54,858 nt of DNA from Domibacillus sp. PGB-M46 (lineage in GTDB: Bacteria > Bacillota > Bacilli > Bacillales > Domibacillaceae), in NCBI RefSeq assembly GCF_022668875.1, contig NZ_JAKGCR010000028.1, positions 1-54,858 on the forward strand, read 5' to 3'. Positions 7,283 through 20,021 of this stretch are shown piece after piece (position 1 is the stretch's first letter; every line of letters starts with the position of its first letter). The notes beneath the pieces are model-generated. The model searched no databases. It worked only from the letters and a program-made list of their open reading frames with translations, and had not been told where the DNA came from. The position numbers and the translations under genes are program-made.

Positions 7283-8097
7283 ACGTCTCTCACCAGCTCT
7301 TCTTCCGTAAAATGACGCTCCGACAGGATGATTCCTTTATCCGCCAGCAGCTGGCTCATCCGGACTGAAAATGGAACATCAAGACCTAATGTAAGCAACT
7401 CCTGATCCAGTTGGAAAATAGCCTGCGGAGACCCTTCTGCATATACACTGCCTTCATTCAACACAATGACCCGGTCCGCTTTTGCGGCTTCTTCCAAATC
7501 ATGTGTAATAGAGATAACCGTTAATCCTTCTTTCTCTTTAAGATCACGAATCGTATTCATCACTTCATCACGTCCGGCCGGGTCAAGCATCGAGGTGGCT
7601 TCATCAAGCAGGATAATGTCCGGCCGCAGCGCAATCACGCTGGCAATGGCTACCCGCTGTTTTTGACCGCCTGAAAGATGGTGTGGCTCTTGATTCAGAA
7701 AAGCGGTCATGCCGACTTTTTGGAGCGCTTCCTGTACACGTTCTTTCATTTCCTTTTGTTCGACACCGTTATTTTCTAACCCAAAAGCCACATCATCCTG
7801 CACAGTGGTACCGACAAACTGGTTGTCTGGATTTTGAAAAACCATTCCGAGCTTTTTCCGAATCGTCCACACATTTTCTTCTGAAAGAGCCAGTCCGCTG
7901 ATGGTAATTGTTCCTTTCTGCGGATAGTGAAGACCGTTCAGCATTTTAGCAAGCGTAGATTTCCCTGAACCATTATGACCAACAATCGCCAGCCATTCAC
8001 CGCGCTGCACATGAAAAGACACATGCTGAAGAGCAAAAGCAGTTTGATCCGGATATTGAAATGACACATCGTCAATCGAGATAATGGATTCCTTCAT
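7258..8097 (-). CDS. ecfA1: ECF transporter ATP-binding subunit EcfA1
   Basis: A 279-residue ABC ATPase with Walker A GHNGSGKST (40-48), Q-loop FQNPDNQFVG, signature LSGGQKQRV and Walker B DIILLDEATSMLDP. It forms the ATPase heterodimer with EcfA2. It is the first gene of the cluster; AAGGAGG lies 6 nt upstream of the ATG. The 376 nt between it and rplQ hold the rplQ terminator, an unexplained GC-rich stretch and a second terminator-like hairpin immediately before the ribosome site. Confidence 0.96.
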   Translation of the reverse strand: MKESIISIDDVSFQYPDQTAFALQHVSFHVQRGEWLAIVGHNGSGKSTLAKMLNGLHYPQKGTITISGLALSEENVWTIRKKLGMVFQNPDNQFVGTTVQDDVAFGLENNGVEQKEMKERVQEALQKVGMTAFLNQEPHHLSGGQKQRVAIASVIALRPDIILLDEATSMLDPAGRDEVMNTIRDLKEKEGLTVISITHDLEEAAKADRVIVLNEGSVYAEGSPQAIFQLDQELLTLGLDVPFSVRMSQLLADKGIILSERHFTEEELVRDVWTLNFTE

Positions 8098-8117
8098 GCT
8101 GGCACCTCCTTATTTCG

Positions 8118-8148
8118 GCAAAAATAAAAAAAGCCCGCACCCCGAGCC
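8118..8148 (-). terminator. terminator-like hairpin just before ecfA1
   Basis: On the minus strand GCTCG, a GGGTG loop and CGGGC (about 8131-8145) are followed by TTTTTTTATTTTTG, then the ecfA1 ribosome site about 20 nt on. It may act as an attenuator or may only limit read-through. Confidence 0.6.
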
Positions 8149-8410
8149 GAAGAATCAATCTCTTCTTGCTGCTGCAGCAGCGTGGCAGGGGATGCATGAG
8201 CTAGACGGGACGCACGTGAAGCGTAAGAAGGTACGCCCATCGTAACGCTCTAAGCTTGTTCATTCGAAAGTGCAAGAGGTGACTGCGGAGAGCAGAACAG
8301 AAGCAAAGAATGCGGTTTCGTGGTCCGCCACGCTTTTGTCCTCTGCATACTGCAGTCCTCTATTGGCAATTGGGACTGGACTTTCCAAAAACCGGCACTT
8401 TCTTAAGGTA
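8149..8410. other. unexplained intergenic segment between rplQ and ecfA1
   Basis: About 260 nt with no credible reading frame on either strand and no clear promoter. It contains short inverted repeats (CTGCA/TGCAG near 8345-8362, GCTGCTGCAGCAGC near 8168-8182) and the word GAGCTAGAC, which recurs in the nusG leader at about 39463. It could be a degenerate dispersed repeat or a structured leader. Confidence 0.4.
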
Positions 8411-8458
8411 TAAAAAAAGGGCAAAACAAAGCAACGTTCGTTTTGTTCTGCCCATTTC
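8410..8458 (-). terminator. terminator after rplQ
   Basis: A long stem on the minus strand, GGGCAGAACAAA with TTTGTTTTGCCC, followed by seven T, ends the large ribosomal protein supercluster. Confidence 0.9.
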
Positions 8459-8473
8459 GCGGTCTTAAGGAGC

Positions 8474-8866
8474 TTATACTAGCTCGATAATCACCATTGG
8501 TGCGCCATCGCCGCGGCGTGGACCAACTTTCATGATGCGAGTGTAGCCACCTTGACGCTCATTGTAGCGTGGTGCTACATCATCAAACAATTTTTGAAGT
8601 GCGTAAACTGGCTGTTCTTTCGTTTTGCCGTTTTTCTCTACTTCTTTCGTAGAAGCGACTTCGTGACGAAGGAATGCTGCAGCCTGACGGCGGGCATGCA
8701 AGTCACCACGTTTACCGAGTGTAATCATTTTTTCTACAACTGAGCGCAATTCTTTTGCACGTGCTTCAGTCGTTTCAATGCGTTCGCTGATGATAAGATC
8801 TGTTGTCAAATCACGAAGCATCGCTTTGCGCTGAGCGCTTGTACGTCCTAGCTTTCTGTAAGCCAT
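8474..8866 (-). CDS. rplQ: 50S ribosomal protein L17
   Basis: A 130-residue L17 with the conserved start [18 protein letters not shown] and end [10 protein letters not shown]. It is about 10 residues longer than B. subtilis L17; the extra length lies near residues 72-88, in a charged Lys/Glu-rich segment ([11 protein letters not shown]). L17 lines the region of the peptide exit tunnel. It closes the alpha operon after rpoA and is followed by a strong terminator. Confidence 0.97.
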   Translation of the reverse strand: MAYRKLGRTSAQRKAMLRDLTTDLIISERIETTEARAKELRSVVEKMITLGKRGDLHARRQAAAFLRHEVASTKEVEKNGKTKEQPVYALQKLFDDVAPRYNERQGGYTRIMKVGPRRGDGAPMVIIELV

Positions 8867-8901
8867 GAAGATACCCTCCTTTATTGATGTCGTTTATTTA
8901 A

Positions 8902-9846
8902 TCAATCTTCTTTTCGTAAGCCGAGTCCAAGCTCGTCCAGCTTCGCTTTTACTTCTTCAAGAGATTTACGGCCAAGGTTGCGGACTTTCATCATATCGTC
9001 TTCGCTCTTGTTCGCAAGCTCTTGAACAGTATTAATACCAGCGCGTTTCAAGCAGTTGTAAGAACGAACAGACAGATCAAGTTCTTCGATCGTCATCTCA
9101 AGTACTTTTTCTTTCTGATCTTCTTCTTTTTCTACCATGATTTCCGCATGCTGTGCTTCGTCTGTTAATCCTACGAAAATGTTAAGATGTTCATTTAAGA
9201 TTTTCGCCCCTAAGGAAATAGCTTCCTTCGGTCCGATGCTGCCATCTGTCCAAACGTCCAGTGACAACTTATCAAAGTTTGAAAGCTGCCCAACCCGTGT
9301 GTTTTCCACTTGGAAGTTTACACGTGATACAGGTGTGTAGATGGAGTCGATCGCAATGACGCCGATTGGATGATCTTCTTTTTTGTTGTGATCAGCCCGG
9401 TTGTACCCTCTGCCGCGTTGTGCCGTCAAGCGCATACGGAAATTAGCATTTTCACCTAATGTCGCAATATGCAGATCCGGATTTAAAATTTCCACATCGC
9501 TGTCGTGAGTAATGTCGGCAGCCGTTACGGTTCCTGGACCTTGAACATCGATTTCAAGCGTTTTTTCCTCATCTGAGTAAATTTTAAGCGCAAGTTTTTT
9601 AATGTTCAAAATGATCGACGTAACATCTTCTACGACGCCTTCAATTGTTGAGAATTCGTGCAGTACGCCATCAATCTGAATGGACGTCACTGCGGCACCC
9701 GGAAGTGAAGATAATAAAATACGACGCAAGGAGTTCCCTAGAGTAGTACCATATCCGCGTTCAAGTGGTTCCACGACGAACTTTCCAAACGTAGCATCAT
9801 CGCTGATCTCAACCGTTTCAATTTTTGGCTTTTCAATTTCGATCAT
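8902..9846 (-). CDS. rpoA: DNA-directed RNA polymerase subunit alpha
   Basis: A 314-residue alpha subunit: N-terminal dimerization and assembly domain (about 1-225, with [20 protein letters not shown]) and C-terminal domain (about 245-310, with [16 protein letters not shown] and [10 protein letters not shown]) that binds UP elements and activators. The start at 9846 is set by GGAGGG 8 nt upstream; six further codons are open. It lies between rpsK and rplQ as usual in Bacillus. The 151 nt upstream of it hold no gene and no promoter I can support. Confidence 0.98.
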   Translation of the reverse strand: MIEIEKPKIETVEISDDATFGKFVVEPLERGYGTTLGNSLRRILLSSLPGAAVTSIQIDGVLHEFSTIEGVVEDVTSIILNIKKLALKIYSDEEKTLEIDVQGPGTVTAADITHDSDVEILNPDLHIATLGENANFRMRLTAQRGRGYNRADHNKKEDHPIGVIAIDSIYTPVSRVNFQVENTRVGQLSNFDKLSLDVWTDGSIGPKEAISLGAKILNEHLNIFVGLTDEAQHAEIMVEKEEDQKEKVLEMTIEELDLSVRSYNCLKRAGINTVQELANKSEDDMMKVRNLGRKSLEEVKAKLDELGLGLRKED

Positions 9847-9997
9847 TCCATTTTCCCTCCTCAAATACGTCGAAATCCCGGTAACCCGAAATTCCCATGT
9901 TTACCATTCCCGATTTTACAAAGTAATTGGTCAATTCCTGAATCAAAACAGTCAATTTTCCATTATAACCGGAATAGTTCTCCTTTATGCAGGAAGA

Positions 9998-10390
<393 letters not shown>

Positions 10391-10412
10391 CTAATTCTGC
10401 CTCCTTTACCGA

Positions 10413-10778
10413 TTATTTTTTCTTGTTAGCTACAGTTTTACGCGGGCCTTTGCGAGTACGCGCGTTGTTTTTTGTGTTCTGTCCACGAACTGGAAGACCA
10501 CGACGATGACGGATACCACGGAATGAACCGATTTCCATCAAACGTTTAATGTTAAGAGATACTTCACGACGAAGGTCACCCTCTACTTTTAAGCGGTCAA
10601 CGATGTCACGGATTTTGTTTAGTTCATCTTCCGTTAAGTCGCGTACGCGAGTTTCTTGAGAAACACCTGCTTCTTCAAGAATTTGTTCAGCAGTTGGTCT
10701 GCCAATACCGAAAATATAAGTTAATGAGATAACTACACGCTTGTCGCGTGGAATATCAACACCTGCTACACGTGCCAT
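10413..10778 (-). CDS. rpsM: 30S ribosomal protein S13
   Basis: A 121-residue S13 with the helix-two-turn-helix region and the C-terminal basic tail [17 protein letters not shown]. It sits in the head of the small subunit, forming bridges with 23S rRNA and L5. It follows rpmJ in the usual order. Confidence 0.98.
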   Translation of the reverse strand: MARVAGVDIPRDKRVVISLTYIFGIGRPTAEQILEEAGVSQETRVRDLTEDELNKIRDIVDRLKVEGDLRREVSLNIKRLMEIGSFRGIRHRRGLPVRGQNTKNNARTRKGPRKTVANKKK

Positions 10779-10801
10779 AAAATGTGCACCTCCCTTTAAT
10801 A

Positions 10802-11172
<371 letters not shown>

Positions 11173-11215
11173 TTGCTTCCTCTCCCTTCACTTTTCATCC
11201 GATTGGCAGCCTGCC

Positions 11216-11961
11216 TCAAGCTTTCGTTAAAATCTCAAAGCCTGTTTCGGTAATCGCAATTGTATGTTCAAAATGAGCACACATTTTTCCATCCTGTGTA
11301 ACGACAGTCCAATTATCCTCAAGTGTTTTTACGTAACGATGACCGGCATTGACCATCGGTTCGATCGCAAGCACCATACCAGGTTTTAGTACCGGTCCCC
11401 TCCCTGGCGGACCATAATGGGGAATTTGCGGAGCCTCATGAAGGTTCTGCCCGACACCGTGCCCAACATACTCACGAACGATTGAAAAGCCATTCGATTC
11501 CACATACGTTTGAATCGCATGGGAGATGTTTGAAAGACGTTCACCCGGTTTCGCTTCATTGAGTCCGATGTAAAGCGATTCCTCTGTTACGTCGAGAAGC
11601 TTCTCCGTCTCAGGTGCAATCCGGCCAACAGCATATGTCCAGGCCGAGTCGCCATGATACCCCTTATAATAAGCACCAATATCAATGCTGATAATGTCGC
11701 CTTCTTGTAATATACGGCTGCCTGGAATTCCGTGCACAAGCTCTTCATTCACTGAAGCGCAAATGCTGCCCGAAAAACCATTATACCCTTTAAAAGAAGG
11801 TGCTGCATCCATGCTTCGAATGAATTTTTCTGCAACAGCATCCAGCTCCATCGTGCTTATCCCGGGAGAGATATGGTTTTGCAGTTCCTGATGTGTAAGC
11901 GCGACAATACGCCCCGCTTCTTTCATAATCTCCAGTTCACGAGGGGTTTTACAAATGATCA

Positions 11962-11962
<1 letters not shown>
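11216..11962 (-). CDS. map: type I methionine aminopeptidase
   Basis: A 248-residue pita-bread fold metallopeptidase. The metal ligands of the family are visible: the two aspartates in [15 protein letters not shown], the histidine in [10 protein letters not shown], and the glutamates in AIEPMV and FEHTIAIT. It removes the initiator methionine from nascent proteins. The start overlaps the last base of the adk stop, giving translational coupling. Confidence 0.97.
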
Positions 11963-12627
<665 letters not shown>

Positions 12628-12671
12628 TCAGTCTGATCGAGGTGAAGTGAATCACACACTCTTCACCGTGC

Positions 12672-13973
12672 TTACTTCATAAAGCCCTTGTAATGGCGCT
12701 TTACAAGTTGTGCTTCAAGCTGCTTCATTGTTTCAAGTGCCACACCGACGACGATCAAAAGACTAGTACCGCCGATTTGCGCCGCTGGTGGAAGACCCGC
12801 GAATTTAATGAAGAAAACAGGCAGCACAGCAACGGCTGAAAGGAAAATTGCACCGACAAAAGTCAGACGGTAAAGCACATTTGTCAAATAATCCTGTGTG
12901 TTCTTCCCAGGGCGAATGCCCGGAATATATCCACCCTGTTTTTTCAAATTGTCAGCAACTTGTTCAGGGTTTACTTGAATGAAAGCATAGAAATACGTAA
13001 ACGCCACAATCAATGCTACATAAATCGTCATACCGATCGGTTTCGTATAGTCAAAGATGTTTTGGATCGTGGTCGTCACATCATTTGAACCAAAAAACGA
13101 ACCAATTGTTTGCGGTGTGATTAAGAATGAAATCGCAAAGATAACCGGGATAACACCCGCCGCGTTTACTTTAAGTGGAAGATGCGTCGACTGGCCGCCA
13201 ACCGGCGTCATGCCGCCACCTGCTCCAACACGTTTCGCATATTGAATCGGGATTTTTCGCAGCGCCTGCTGGAAATAAATAACCCCTACAATAATCGCCA
13301 ATACTGCAAGCAGGATCAAAAGAAGTACAACAATACGCAGGAAGAGCTGATCGCCCGCTCCTTCAATTTGCTGTGCGTAAATTTGGTTGACTGCTCCAGG
13401 AATGGCCGCCACAATTCCGGCGAAAATGATAACCGAAATTCCGTTGCCGACTCCTTTTGCTGTGATTTGTTCACCAAGCCACATAAGGAAAGCAGTACCC
13501 GCTGTCAGCACCAATGCAATGAGCAAATAGCCGCCAACGCTGCTGTTTTCGACAAGTAATCCTCCATACAGACGGTTAAATCCGTACGACATCCCAAAAC
13601 CTTGAATGAGGCCGAGCACAATTGTGAAGTAGCGGGTAAACTGAGTCAGTTTGCGCCGTCCAACGTCACCCTGCTTCGACCATTCAGTGAATTTAGGCAC
13701 AACATCCATTTGTAACAGCTGCACAATGATAGATGCTGTAATGTATGGCATAATCCCCATTGCGAGAATCGAGAAGTTTTGAAGCGCTCCTCCGCCAAAC
13801 GTATTAAGGAATCCAATCAGTCCCGCCTGCTCCTGCATGCGGAGAACATCCGCATTAACATAAGGAACAGGAATAAATGTACCGATCCGGAACACGATTA
13901 ACATAAGGAGGGTGAATATAATTTTGTTTCTTATATCACCCACACGCATAAAATTGGAGATTGTGCGAAACAT
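12672..13973 (-). CDS. secY: preprotein translocase subunit SecY
   Basis: A 433-residue polytopic membrane protein with about ten transmembrane helices and SecY signatures (FGGGALQNFSILAMGIMPYI; the MWLGEQIT and GNGIS region). It forms the protein-conducting channel with SecE and SecG. The start overlaps the rplO stop by one base. The partner secE is also in this window at 39640-39825. Confidence 0.98.
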   Translation of the reverse strand: MFRTISNFMRVGDIRNKIIFTLLMLIVFRIGTFIPVPYVNADVLRMQEQAGLIGFLNTFGGGALQNFSILAMGIMPYITASIIVQLLQMDVVPKFTEWSKQGDVGRRKLTQFTRYFTIVLGLIQGFGMSYGFNRLYGGLLVENSSVGGYLLIALVLTAGTAFLMWLGEQITAKGVGNGISVIIFAGIVAAIPGAVNQIYAQQIEGAGDQLFLRIVVLLLILLAVLAIIVGVIYFQQALRKIPIQYAKRVGAGGGMTPVGGQSTHLPLKVNAAGVIPVIFAISFLITPQTIGSFFGSNDVTTTIQNIFDYTKPIGMTIYVALIVAFTYFYAFIQVNPEQVADNLKKQGGYIPGIRPGKNTQDYLTNVLYRLTFVGAIFLSAVAVLPVFFIKFAGLPPAAQIGGTSLLIVVGVALETMKQLEAQLVKRHYKGFMK

Positions 13974-14413
13974 TAGATCACCTCAATCTTACCGCCAGCC
14001 GCTTCAATTGCTTCTTTAGCAGCAGCAGAGAATTTGTGAGCTTTAACTGTAAGCTTTTTCTCTACGTTGCCGTTTGCAAGAATTTTAATTCCTGCTTTTT
14101 CGCTTTTTACGACGCCGCTTTCGATAAGAAGTTCAGGTGTAACCTCTGTTCCTTCTTCGAAACGATTCAATGTATCGATGTTCACAACTGCATAGTCTTT
14201 ACGGTTTACGTTAGTAAAGCCGCGTTTTGGAAGACGACGGAATAAAGGAGTTTGTCCACCTTCAAATCCAAGACGGACACCACCGCCTGAACGTGCGTTT
14301 TGACCTTTATGACCTTTACCTGCCGTTTTACCGTTACCAGAACCTGTACCGCGACCTACACGGTTACGTTCTTTACGAGAACCTGCAGCTGGTTTCAATT
14401 CATGAAGTTTCAT
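13973..14413 (-). CDS. rplO: 50S ribosomal protein L15
   Basis: A 146-residue L15: the glycine and basic-rich N-terminal extension ([20 protein letters not shown]) and the globular C-terminal part with [18 protein letters not shown]. It is coupled to secY by a one-base overlap. Normal length for the family. Confidence 0.98.
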   Translation of the reverse strand: MKLHELKPAAGSRKERNRVGRGTGSGNGKTAGKGHKGQNARSGGGVRLGFEGGQTPLFRRLPKRGFTNVNRKDYAVVNIDTLNRFEEGTEVTPELLIESGVVKSEKAGIKILANGNVEKKLTVKAHKFSAAAKEAIEAAGGKIEVI

Positions 14414-14445
14414 GCTCTTGCACCTCCTTGTTCTATAAAATCAAA

Positions 14446-14628
14446 TTATTTTTCTGTAACAGTCACAAGATGAGACACTTTGTTGATCATACCGCGAATT
14501 GCTGGGTTGTCGTTTTGCTCAACCGTTTGGTGCATTTTGCGAAGACCAAGTGCCTTAACAGTATCGCGCTGATCTTGTGTACGTCCGATCAGACTGCGAG
14601 TGAGGGTAATTTGTAGTTTTTCAGCCAT
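14446..14628 (-). CDS. rpmD: 50S ribosomal protein L30
   Basis: A 60-residue protein with the L30 pattern [23 protein letters not shown]-type start, read as [10 protein letters not shown] then [10 protein letters not shown]. It sits between rpsE and rplO in the standard order. Confidence 0.97.
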   Translation of the reverse strand: MAEKLQITLTRSLIGRTQDQRDTVKALGLRKMHQTVEQNDNPAIRGMINKVSHLVTVTEK

Positions 14629-14641
14629 TATGATTCCCTCC

Positions 14642-15142
14642 TTATCCTAACAGTTCTTCTACAGATTTGCCGCGAAGTTTTGCAACTTCTTCAGCTGTTT
14701 TCAGGTCTTTAAGGCCTGCAATTGTAGCGCGAACCATGTTGATTGGCGTGTTTGAACCAAGTGATTTGGAGAGGATGTCACCAACACCAGCAAGTTCAAG
14801 TACCGCACGGACAGGTCCACCAGCGATAACTCCAGTACCTTCAGAAGCAGGTTTCAAAAGAACTTCACCCGCACCGAATTGACCGATAACTTGGTGTGGC
14901 AGAGTTGTGCCAACCATCGGTACGTATACAAGGTTTTTCTTCGCATCTTCAATTGCTTTACGGATCGCGTCTGGAACTTCTTGAGCTTTACCAGTTCCAA
15001 AACCAACGTTTCCATTTTTATCGCCAACGACAACCAGTGCAGTAAAGCGGAAGCGACGTCCACCTTTTACTACTTTCGCAACACGGTTGACCGTTACTAC
15101 GCGTTCTTCAAGTTCAAGTTTGTTTGGATCAATGCGACGCAT
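14642..15142 (-). CDS. rpsE: 30S ribosomal protein S5
   Basis: A 166-residue S5: N-terminal double-stranded RNA-binding domain with [19 protein letters not shown] (the loop region linked to spectinomycin sensitivity elsewhere) and the C-terminal domain with [12 protein letters not shown]. It takes part in decoding fidelity with S4 and S12. No insertion or deletion is seen in the loop. Confidence 0.98.
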   Translation of the reverse strand: MRRIDPNKLELEERVVTVNRVAKVVKGGRRFRFTALVVVGDKNGNVGFGTGKAQEVPDAIRKAIEDAKKNLVYVPMVGTTLPHQVIGQFGAGEVLLKPASEGTGVIAGGPVRAVLELAGVGDILSKSLGSNTPINMVRATIAGLKDLKTAEEVAKLRGKSVEELLG

Positions 15143-15162
15143 TAAATGTGTCCCTCCTTTTA

Positions 15163-15525
15163 TTAGAATTGTAGGCCATTTTCACGAGCAGCGTCAGCCA
15201 AAGCTTTCACGCGGCCATGATAAAGGTAGCCCCCACGGTCGAATACAACAGCAGCAACACCTTTTTCAGTTGCGCGTTTAGCGAGCACTTCGCCAACTTT
15301 CGCAGCAGCTTCAAGGTTGCCAGTTGATTCAAGACCGAAATCTTTTTCAATAGTTGAAGCACTTGCAAGTGTAACACCATTTGCATCATCAATCAATTGA
15401 GCGTAAAGGTGCTTGTTTGAACGGAATACGTTCAAGCGCGGACGCGCAGCTGTACCAGCGATTTTCGCACGTACACGGGCATGGCGTCTTTTACGCGTTT
15501 TATTCTTATCAGCTTTTGTGATCAT
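15163..15525 (-). CDS. rplR: 50S ribosomal protein L18
   Basis: A 120-residue L18 with the C-terminal [20 protein letters not shown] signature. It binds 5S rRNA together with L5. It lies between rplF and rpsE. Confidence 0.98.
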   Translation of the reverse strand: MITKADKNKTRKRRHARVRAKIAGTAARPRLNVFRSNKHLYAQLIDDANGVTLASASTIEKDFGLESTGNLEAAAKVGEVLAKRATEKGVAAVVFDRGGYLYHGRVKALADAARENGLQF

Positions 15526-15559
15526 CCCGAGGTCACTCCTTTCTGATGCCTATGCGGCA

Positions 15560-16096
15560 TTATTTACCTGTTTTACCTTCTTTGCGGCGAACTTGCTCGC
15601 CTTCATAACGGATACCTTTGCCTTTGTACGGCTCAGGAGGACGAACTTGGCGGATGTTAGCAGCGATAGCTCCAACGCGCTCTTTGTCGATCCCTTTGAT
15701 GCTGATTTTCGTGTTTGCAGGAACATCGATCTCAATGCCGCTTTCAGCTTCGAATTCTACTGGGTGAGAGTAACCAACGCTTAGTACAAGTTTCGTTCCT
15801 TGTTTTTGAGCACGGTAACCGACACCAACCAACTCAAGGTTACGTTCGAATCCTTTTGATACACCTTCTACCATGTTAGCAAGAAGAGCACGAGTTGTTC
15901 CGTGGATTGTACGGTGTTCTTTTGATTCTGAAGGACGAACAACTGTTACGTTGCTGCCGTCTACTTCGATTGTCAAATCTTTGTTGAACTGACGAGTCAA
16001 TTCTCCTTTAGGACCTTTGACAGTCACTTCATTGTTGTTGTTTGTAATCGTTACGCCTTCTGGAAGCTCGATTACTTTTTTACCTACGCGTGACAT
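15560..16096 (-). CDS. rplF: 50S ribosomal protein L6
   Basis: A 178-residue L6 made of two repeated RNA-binding domains, with [12 protein letters not shown] in the first and the C-terminal [12 protein letters not shown]. It lies near the factor-binding centre of the large subunit. Spacing to rpsH and rplR is short, within the spc operon. Confidence 0.98.
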   Translation of the reverse strand: MSRVGKKVIELPEGVTITNNNNEVTVKGPKGELTRQFNKDLTIEVDGSNVTVVRPSESKEHRTIHGTTRALLANMVEGVSKGFERNLELVGVGYRAQKQGTKLVLSVGYSHPVEFEAESGIEIDVPANTKISIKGIDKERVGAIAANIRQVRPPEPYKGKGIRYEGEQVRRKEGKTGK

Positions 16097-16124
16097 AGTC
16101 GCACCTCCATTCTTTAAAAGATTA

Positions 16125-16520
16125 TTACCAAACGTACGCTAGTACTTCGCCGCCTACTTGTTTAGCGCGGGCTTCTTTATCTGTCACTACACCAGTAGAT
16201 GTAGAAAGGATTGCAATACCAAGGCCGTTAAGTACGCGTGGTACCTCATCAGCTTTCGCGTAAACGCGAAGACCTGGTTTAGAAATACGCTTCAAGCCTG
16301 TGATTACACGCTCGTTGCCGCTGTATTTCAAGAAAATGCGGATAACACCTTGTTTGTCGTCTTCGATGAACTCAACGTCACGGACGAATCCTTCACGTTT
16401 CAAGATTTCAGCGATTTCGCGTTTAATTTTGGAAGCAGGTACTTCCAGTTTTTCGTGACGAACCATGTTCGCATTACGGATGCGAGTCAGCAAGTCAGCA
16501 ATAGGATCAGTCATAACCAT
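16125..16520 (-). CDS. rpsH: 30S ribosomal protein S8
   Basis: A 131-residue S8 with [14 protein letters not shown] at the start and the C-terminal [18 protein letters not shown]8 binds the central domain of 16S rRNA and is the autogenous regulator of the spc operon in enterobacteria; such control in this organism is not shown by the sequence. Confidence 0.98.
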   Translation of the reverse strand: MVMTDPIADLLTRIRNANMVRHEKLEVPASKIKREIAEILKREGFVRDVEFIEDDKQGVIRIFLKYSGNERVITGLKRISKPGLRVYAKADEVPRVLNGLGIAILSTSTGVVTDKEARAKQVGGEVLAYVW

Positions 16521-16550
16521 TTATATTTACCTCCTTCCGGAATCAGTGTA

Positions 16551-16760
<210 letters not shown>

Positions 16761-17300
16761 TTACTTTTGGAACGGCATTCCAATTTGTGTTAACAATTCA
16801 CGAGCTTCTTCGTCCGTGTTGGCAGTAGTGACGATAACAATGTCCATGCCGCGTACTTTTGATACTTTATCGTAATCAATCTCAGGGAAGATCAACTGTT
16901 CTTTAACACCAAGTGTGTAGTTGCCACGACCGTCGAACGCTTTTTTAGAAACGCCGCGGAAGTCACGTACACGCGGAAGTGATACAGAAACAAGTTTATC
17001 AAGGAATTCGTACATGCGCTCGCCGCGAAGTGTAACTTTCGCACCGATTGGCATACCTTCACGAAGACGGAATCCCGCGATTGAGTTTTTCGCACGAGTG
17101 ACCATTGGCTTTTGGCCAGTGATTTGATTCAATTCTTCAACAGCTGTATCAAGTACTTTAGCGTTTTGAACTGCTTCACCAACACCCATGTTTACAACGA
17201 TTTTTTCAATTTTAGGCACCTGCATTACAGAGCTGTACTCGAACTTGCTCATAAGAGCAGGAGTAATTTCTTTAAGATATTTTTCTTTAAGGCGGTTCAC
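16761..17300 (-). CDS. rplE: 50S ribosomal protein L5
   Basis: A 179-residue L5 with [11 protein letters not shown], the loop [19 protein letters not shown], and the C-terminal MDIVIVTTA. It binds 5S rRNA in the central protuberance and contacts P-site tRNA. It follows rplX by 26 nt. Confidence 0.98.
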   Translation of the reverse strand: MNRLKEKYLKEITPALMSKFEYSSVMQVPKIEKIVVNMGVGEAVQNAKVLDTAVEELNQITGQKPMVTRAKNSIAGFRLREGMPIGAKVTLRGERMYEFLDKLVSVSLPRVRDFRGVSKKAFDGRGNYTLGVKEQLIFPEIDYDKVSKVRGMDIVIVTTANTDEEARELLTQIGMPFQK

Positions 17301-17326
17301 TTAGAATACCTCCCTTCTTAAACTTT

Positions 17327-17638
17327 TTATTTATCTAGAGTTTCACCGGATTTTTTTGCTACGCGGACTTTCTTGCCGTCCACTTCTTTGTAACCTACAC
17401 GAGTAGGTTCGTTTGTTTTCGGATCCAACAGCATAACGTTGGATACGTGAATAGCTGCTTCCTGGCTTAGGATGCCGCCCTGCGGATTTAATTGTGAAGG
17501 TTTCGCGTGTTTTTTCACGATGTTGATTCCTTCAACAAGTACACGGTCTTTTTTAGGGAAAGCTGCAAGAACAACGCCTGTTTTGCCTTTGTCTTTACCT
17601 GTGATGACCATGACTTTATCGCCTTTTTTCACGTGCAT
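17327..17638 (-). CDS. rplX: 50S ribosomal protein L24
   Basis: A 103-residue L24 with an N-terminal KOW motif ([18 protein letters not shown]) and [10 protein letters not shown]. It initiates large-subunit assembly and lies at the tunnel exit. Start at 17638 is set by AAGGAGG 8 nt upstream; three codons upstream are open but would overlap the ribosome site. Confidence 0.98.
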   Translation of the reverse strand: MHVKKGDKVMVITGKDKGKTGVVLAAFPKKDRVLVEGINIVKKHAKPSQLNPQGGILSQEAAIHVSNVMLLDPKTNEPTRVGYKEVDGKKVRVAKKSGETLDK

Positions 17639-17679
17639 GTTGCGCACCTCCTTGATGGGCCTTTTATTTATTCGTTCAA

Positions 17680-18048
<369 letters not shown>

Positions 18049-18094
18049 TTAGGTTACCTCCTTTCGGACTTTAACATCTATCCGAACAATTAAA

Positions 18095-18358
18095 TTAGAT
18101 GATGACTGCTTTTTCCACTACTTCTAGAAGGCGGAAACGTTTTGTTGCAGAAAGCGGGCGAGTTTCCATGATGCGTACTACGTCACCGATTTTTGCTTCG
18201 TTGTTCTCATCATGAGCTTTAAACTTTTTAGAGTACTTTACACGCTTTCCGTAAAGTTTGTGTGTTTTATATGTTTCAACAAGAACCGTTACTGTTTTAT
18301 CCATTTTGTCAGAAACAACACGGCCTGTGTAAACTTTGCGCTGATTGCGTTCGCTCAT
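18095..18358 (-). CDS. rpsQ: 30S ribosomal protein S17
   Basis: An 87-residue OB-fold protein with the S17 signature [14 protein letters not shown] and [13 protein letters not shown]. It binds 16S rRNA early in assembly. It follows rpmC by 19 nt. Confidence 0.98.
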   Translation of the reverse strand: MSERNQRKVYTGRVVSDKMDKTVTVLVETYKTHKLYGKRVKYSKKFKAHDENNEAKIGDVVRIMETRPLSATKRFRLLEVVEKAVII

Positions 18359-18377
18359 CGTGCAAACCTCCTTTCAA

Positions 18378-18999
<622 letters not shown>

Positions 19000-19000
19000 A

Positions 19001-19657
19001 TTATTTGCCTCCTTCCTGAGTTTTCTTCTTCGCAGGAAGAACCTCTCCACGGTAAATCCATACTTTTACGCCAAGCTTGCCGTAAGTTGTGTCTGCTTCA
19101 ACATGTGCGTAGTCGATGTCAGCACGAAGAGTATGAAGTGGAACAGTTCCTTCGCTGTAATGTTCAGCACGGGCAATATCTGCTCCGCCAAGACGTCCTG
19201 AAACTTGTGTTTTGATTCCTTTTGCACCAGCACGGATTGTGCGTTGGATAGCCTGCTTTTGAGCACGGCGGAACGATACACGGTTTTCAAGTTGACGAGC
19301 GATGTTTTCCGCTACAAGTTTTGCATCAAGGTCAGCGCGTTTCACTTCAACGATGTTAATGTGAACACGTTTGCCTGTTAGTTCGTTCAAAGCTTTACGA
19401 AGTGCTTCTACTTCAGAACCACCTTTACCGATAACCATACCAGGTTTCGCAGTATGAACTGTAATGTTCACGCGGTTTGCAGCACGTTCGATTTCAACAC
19501 GGGAAAGAGAAGCATCTTTAAGACGTTCTTCGATGTATGCACGGACTTTCAAATCTTCATGAAGAAGATTAGCGTAGTCTTTTTCAGCGTACCATTTAGA
19601 ATCCCAGTCGCGAATGATCCCGACCCGCAGTCCATGAGGATGTACTTTTTGACCCAC
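19001..19657 (-). CDS. rpsC: 30S ribosomal protein S3
   Basis: A 218-residue S3 beginning [20 protein letters not shown], with the KH motif [17 protein letters not shown] and the C-terminal [16 protein letters not shown]. It forms part of the mRNA entry channel. Normal length. Confidence 0.98.
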   Translation of the reverse strand: MGQKVHPHGLRVGIIRDWDSKWYAEKDYANLLHEDLKVRAYIEERLKDASLSRVEIERAANRVNITVHTAKPGMVIGKGGSEVEALRKALNELTGKRVHINIVEVKRADLDAKLVAENIARQLENRVSFRRAQKQAIQRTIRAGAKGIKTQVSGRLGGADIARAEHYSEGTVPLHTLRADIDYAHVEADTTYGKLGVKVWIYRGEVLPAKKKTQEGGK

Positions 19658-19660
19658 GAA

Positions 19661-20002
19661 TTATCCCTCCTTCTTTTCTGCCACAACGATTGTGATGTGG
19701 CTTGTGCGTTTGTTAATTGCGCTTGCACGTCCCATAGCACGTGGACGGAAACGTTTCAATGTTGGTCCTTCATTTACGTATGCTTGAGTAACAACAAGTT
19801 TGTTTACATCAAGATCGTAGTTGTGCTCTGCATTAGCGATCGCAGAGTTTAAAAGTTTTTCAATTACAGGTGATGACGTTTTTGGCGTGTGCTTCAAAAT
19901 CGCCACCGCTTCTCCAACTTGCTTGCCTCGAATCAGGTCAATAACTAGACGCGCTTTACGAGGAGCAATGCGGACTGTTCTTAAGACAGCTTTAGCTTCC
20001 AT
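19661..20002 (-). CDS. rplV: 50S ribosomal protein L22
   Basis: A 113-residue L22 with [17 protein letters not shown] and the tunnel-lining hairpin loop [16 protein letters not shown], which is the intact macrolide-sensitive form as far as can be read. It lies in the exit tunnel wall. It is 3 nt from rpsC. Confidence 0.98.
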   Translation of the reverse strand: MEAKAVLRTVRIAPRKARLVIDLIRGKQVGEAVAILKHTPKTSSPVIEKLLNSAIANAEHNYDLDVNKLVVTQAYVNEGPTLKRFRPRAMGRASAINKRTSHITIVVAEKKEG

Positions 20003-20021
20003 TGGAATATCCTCCTCTCAA

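Noticed and set aside
9847-9997. Promoter for rpoA in the rpsK-rpoA gap
   Set aside because: TATAAT and TTGACC/TTGACT words occur, but none is paired at a workable spacing.
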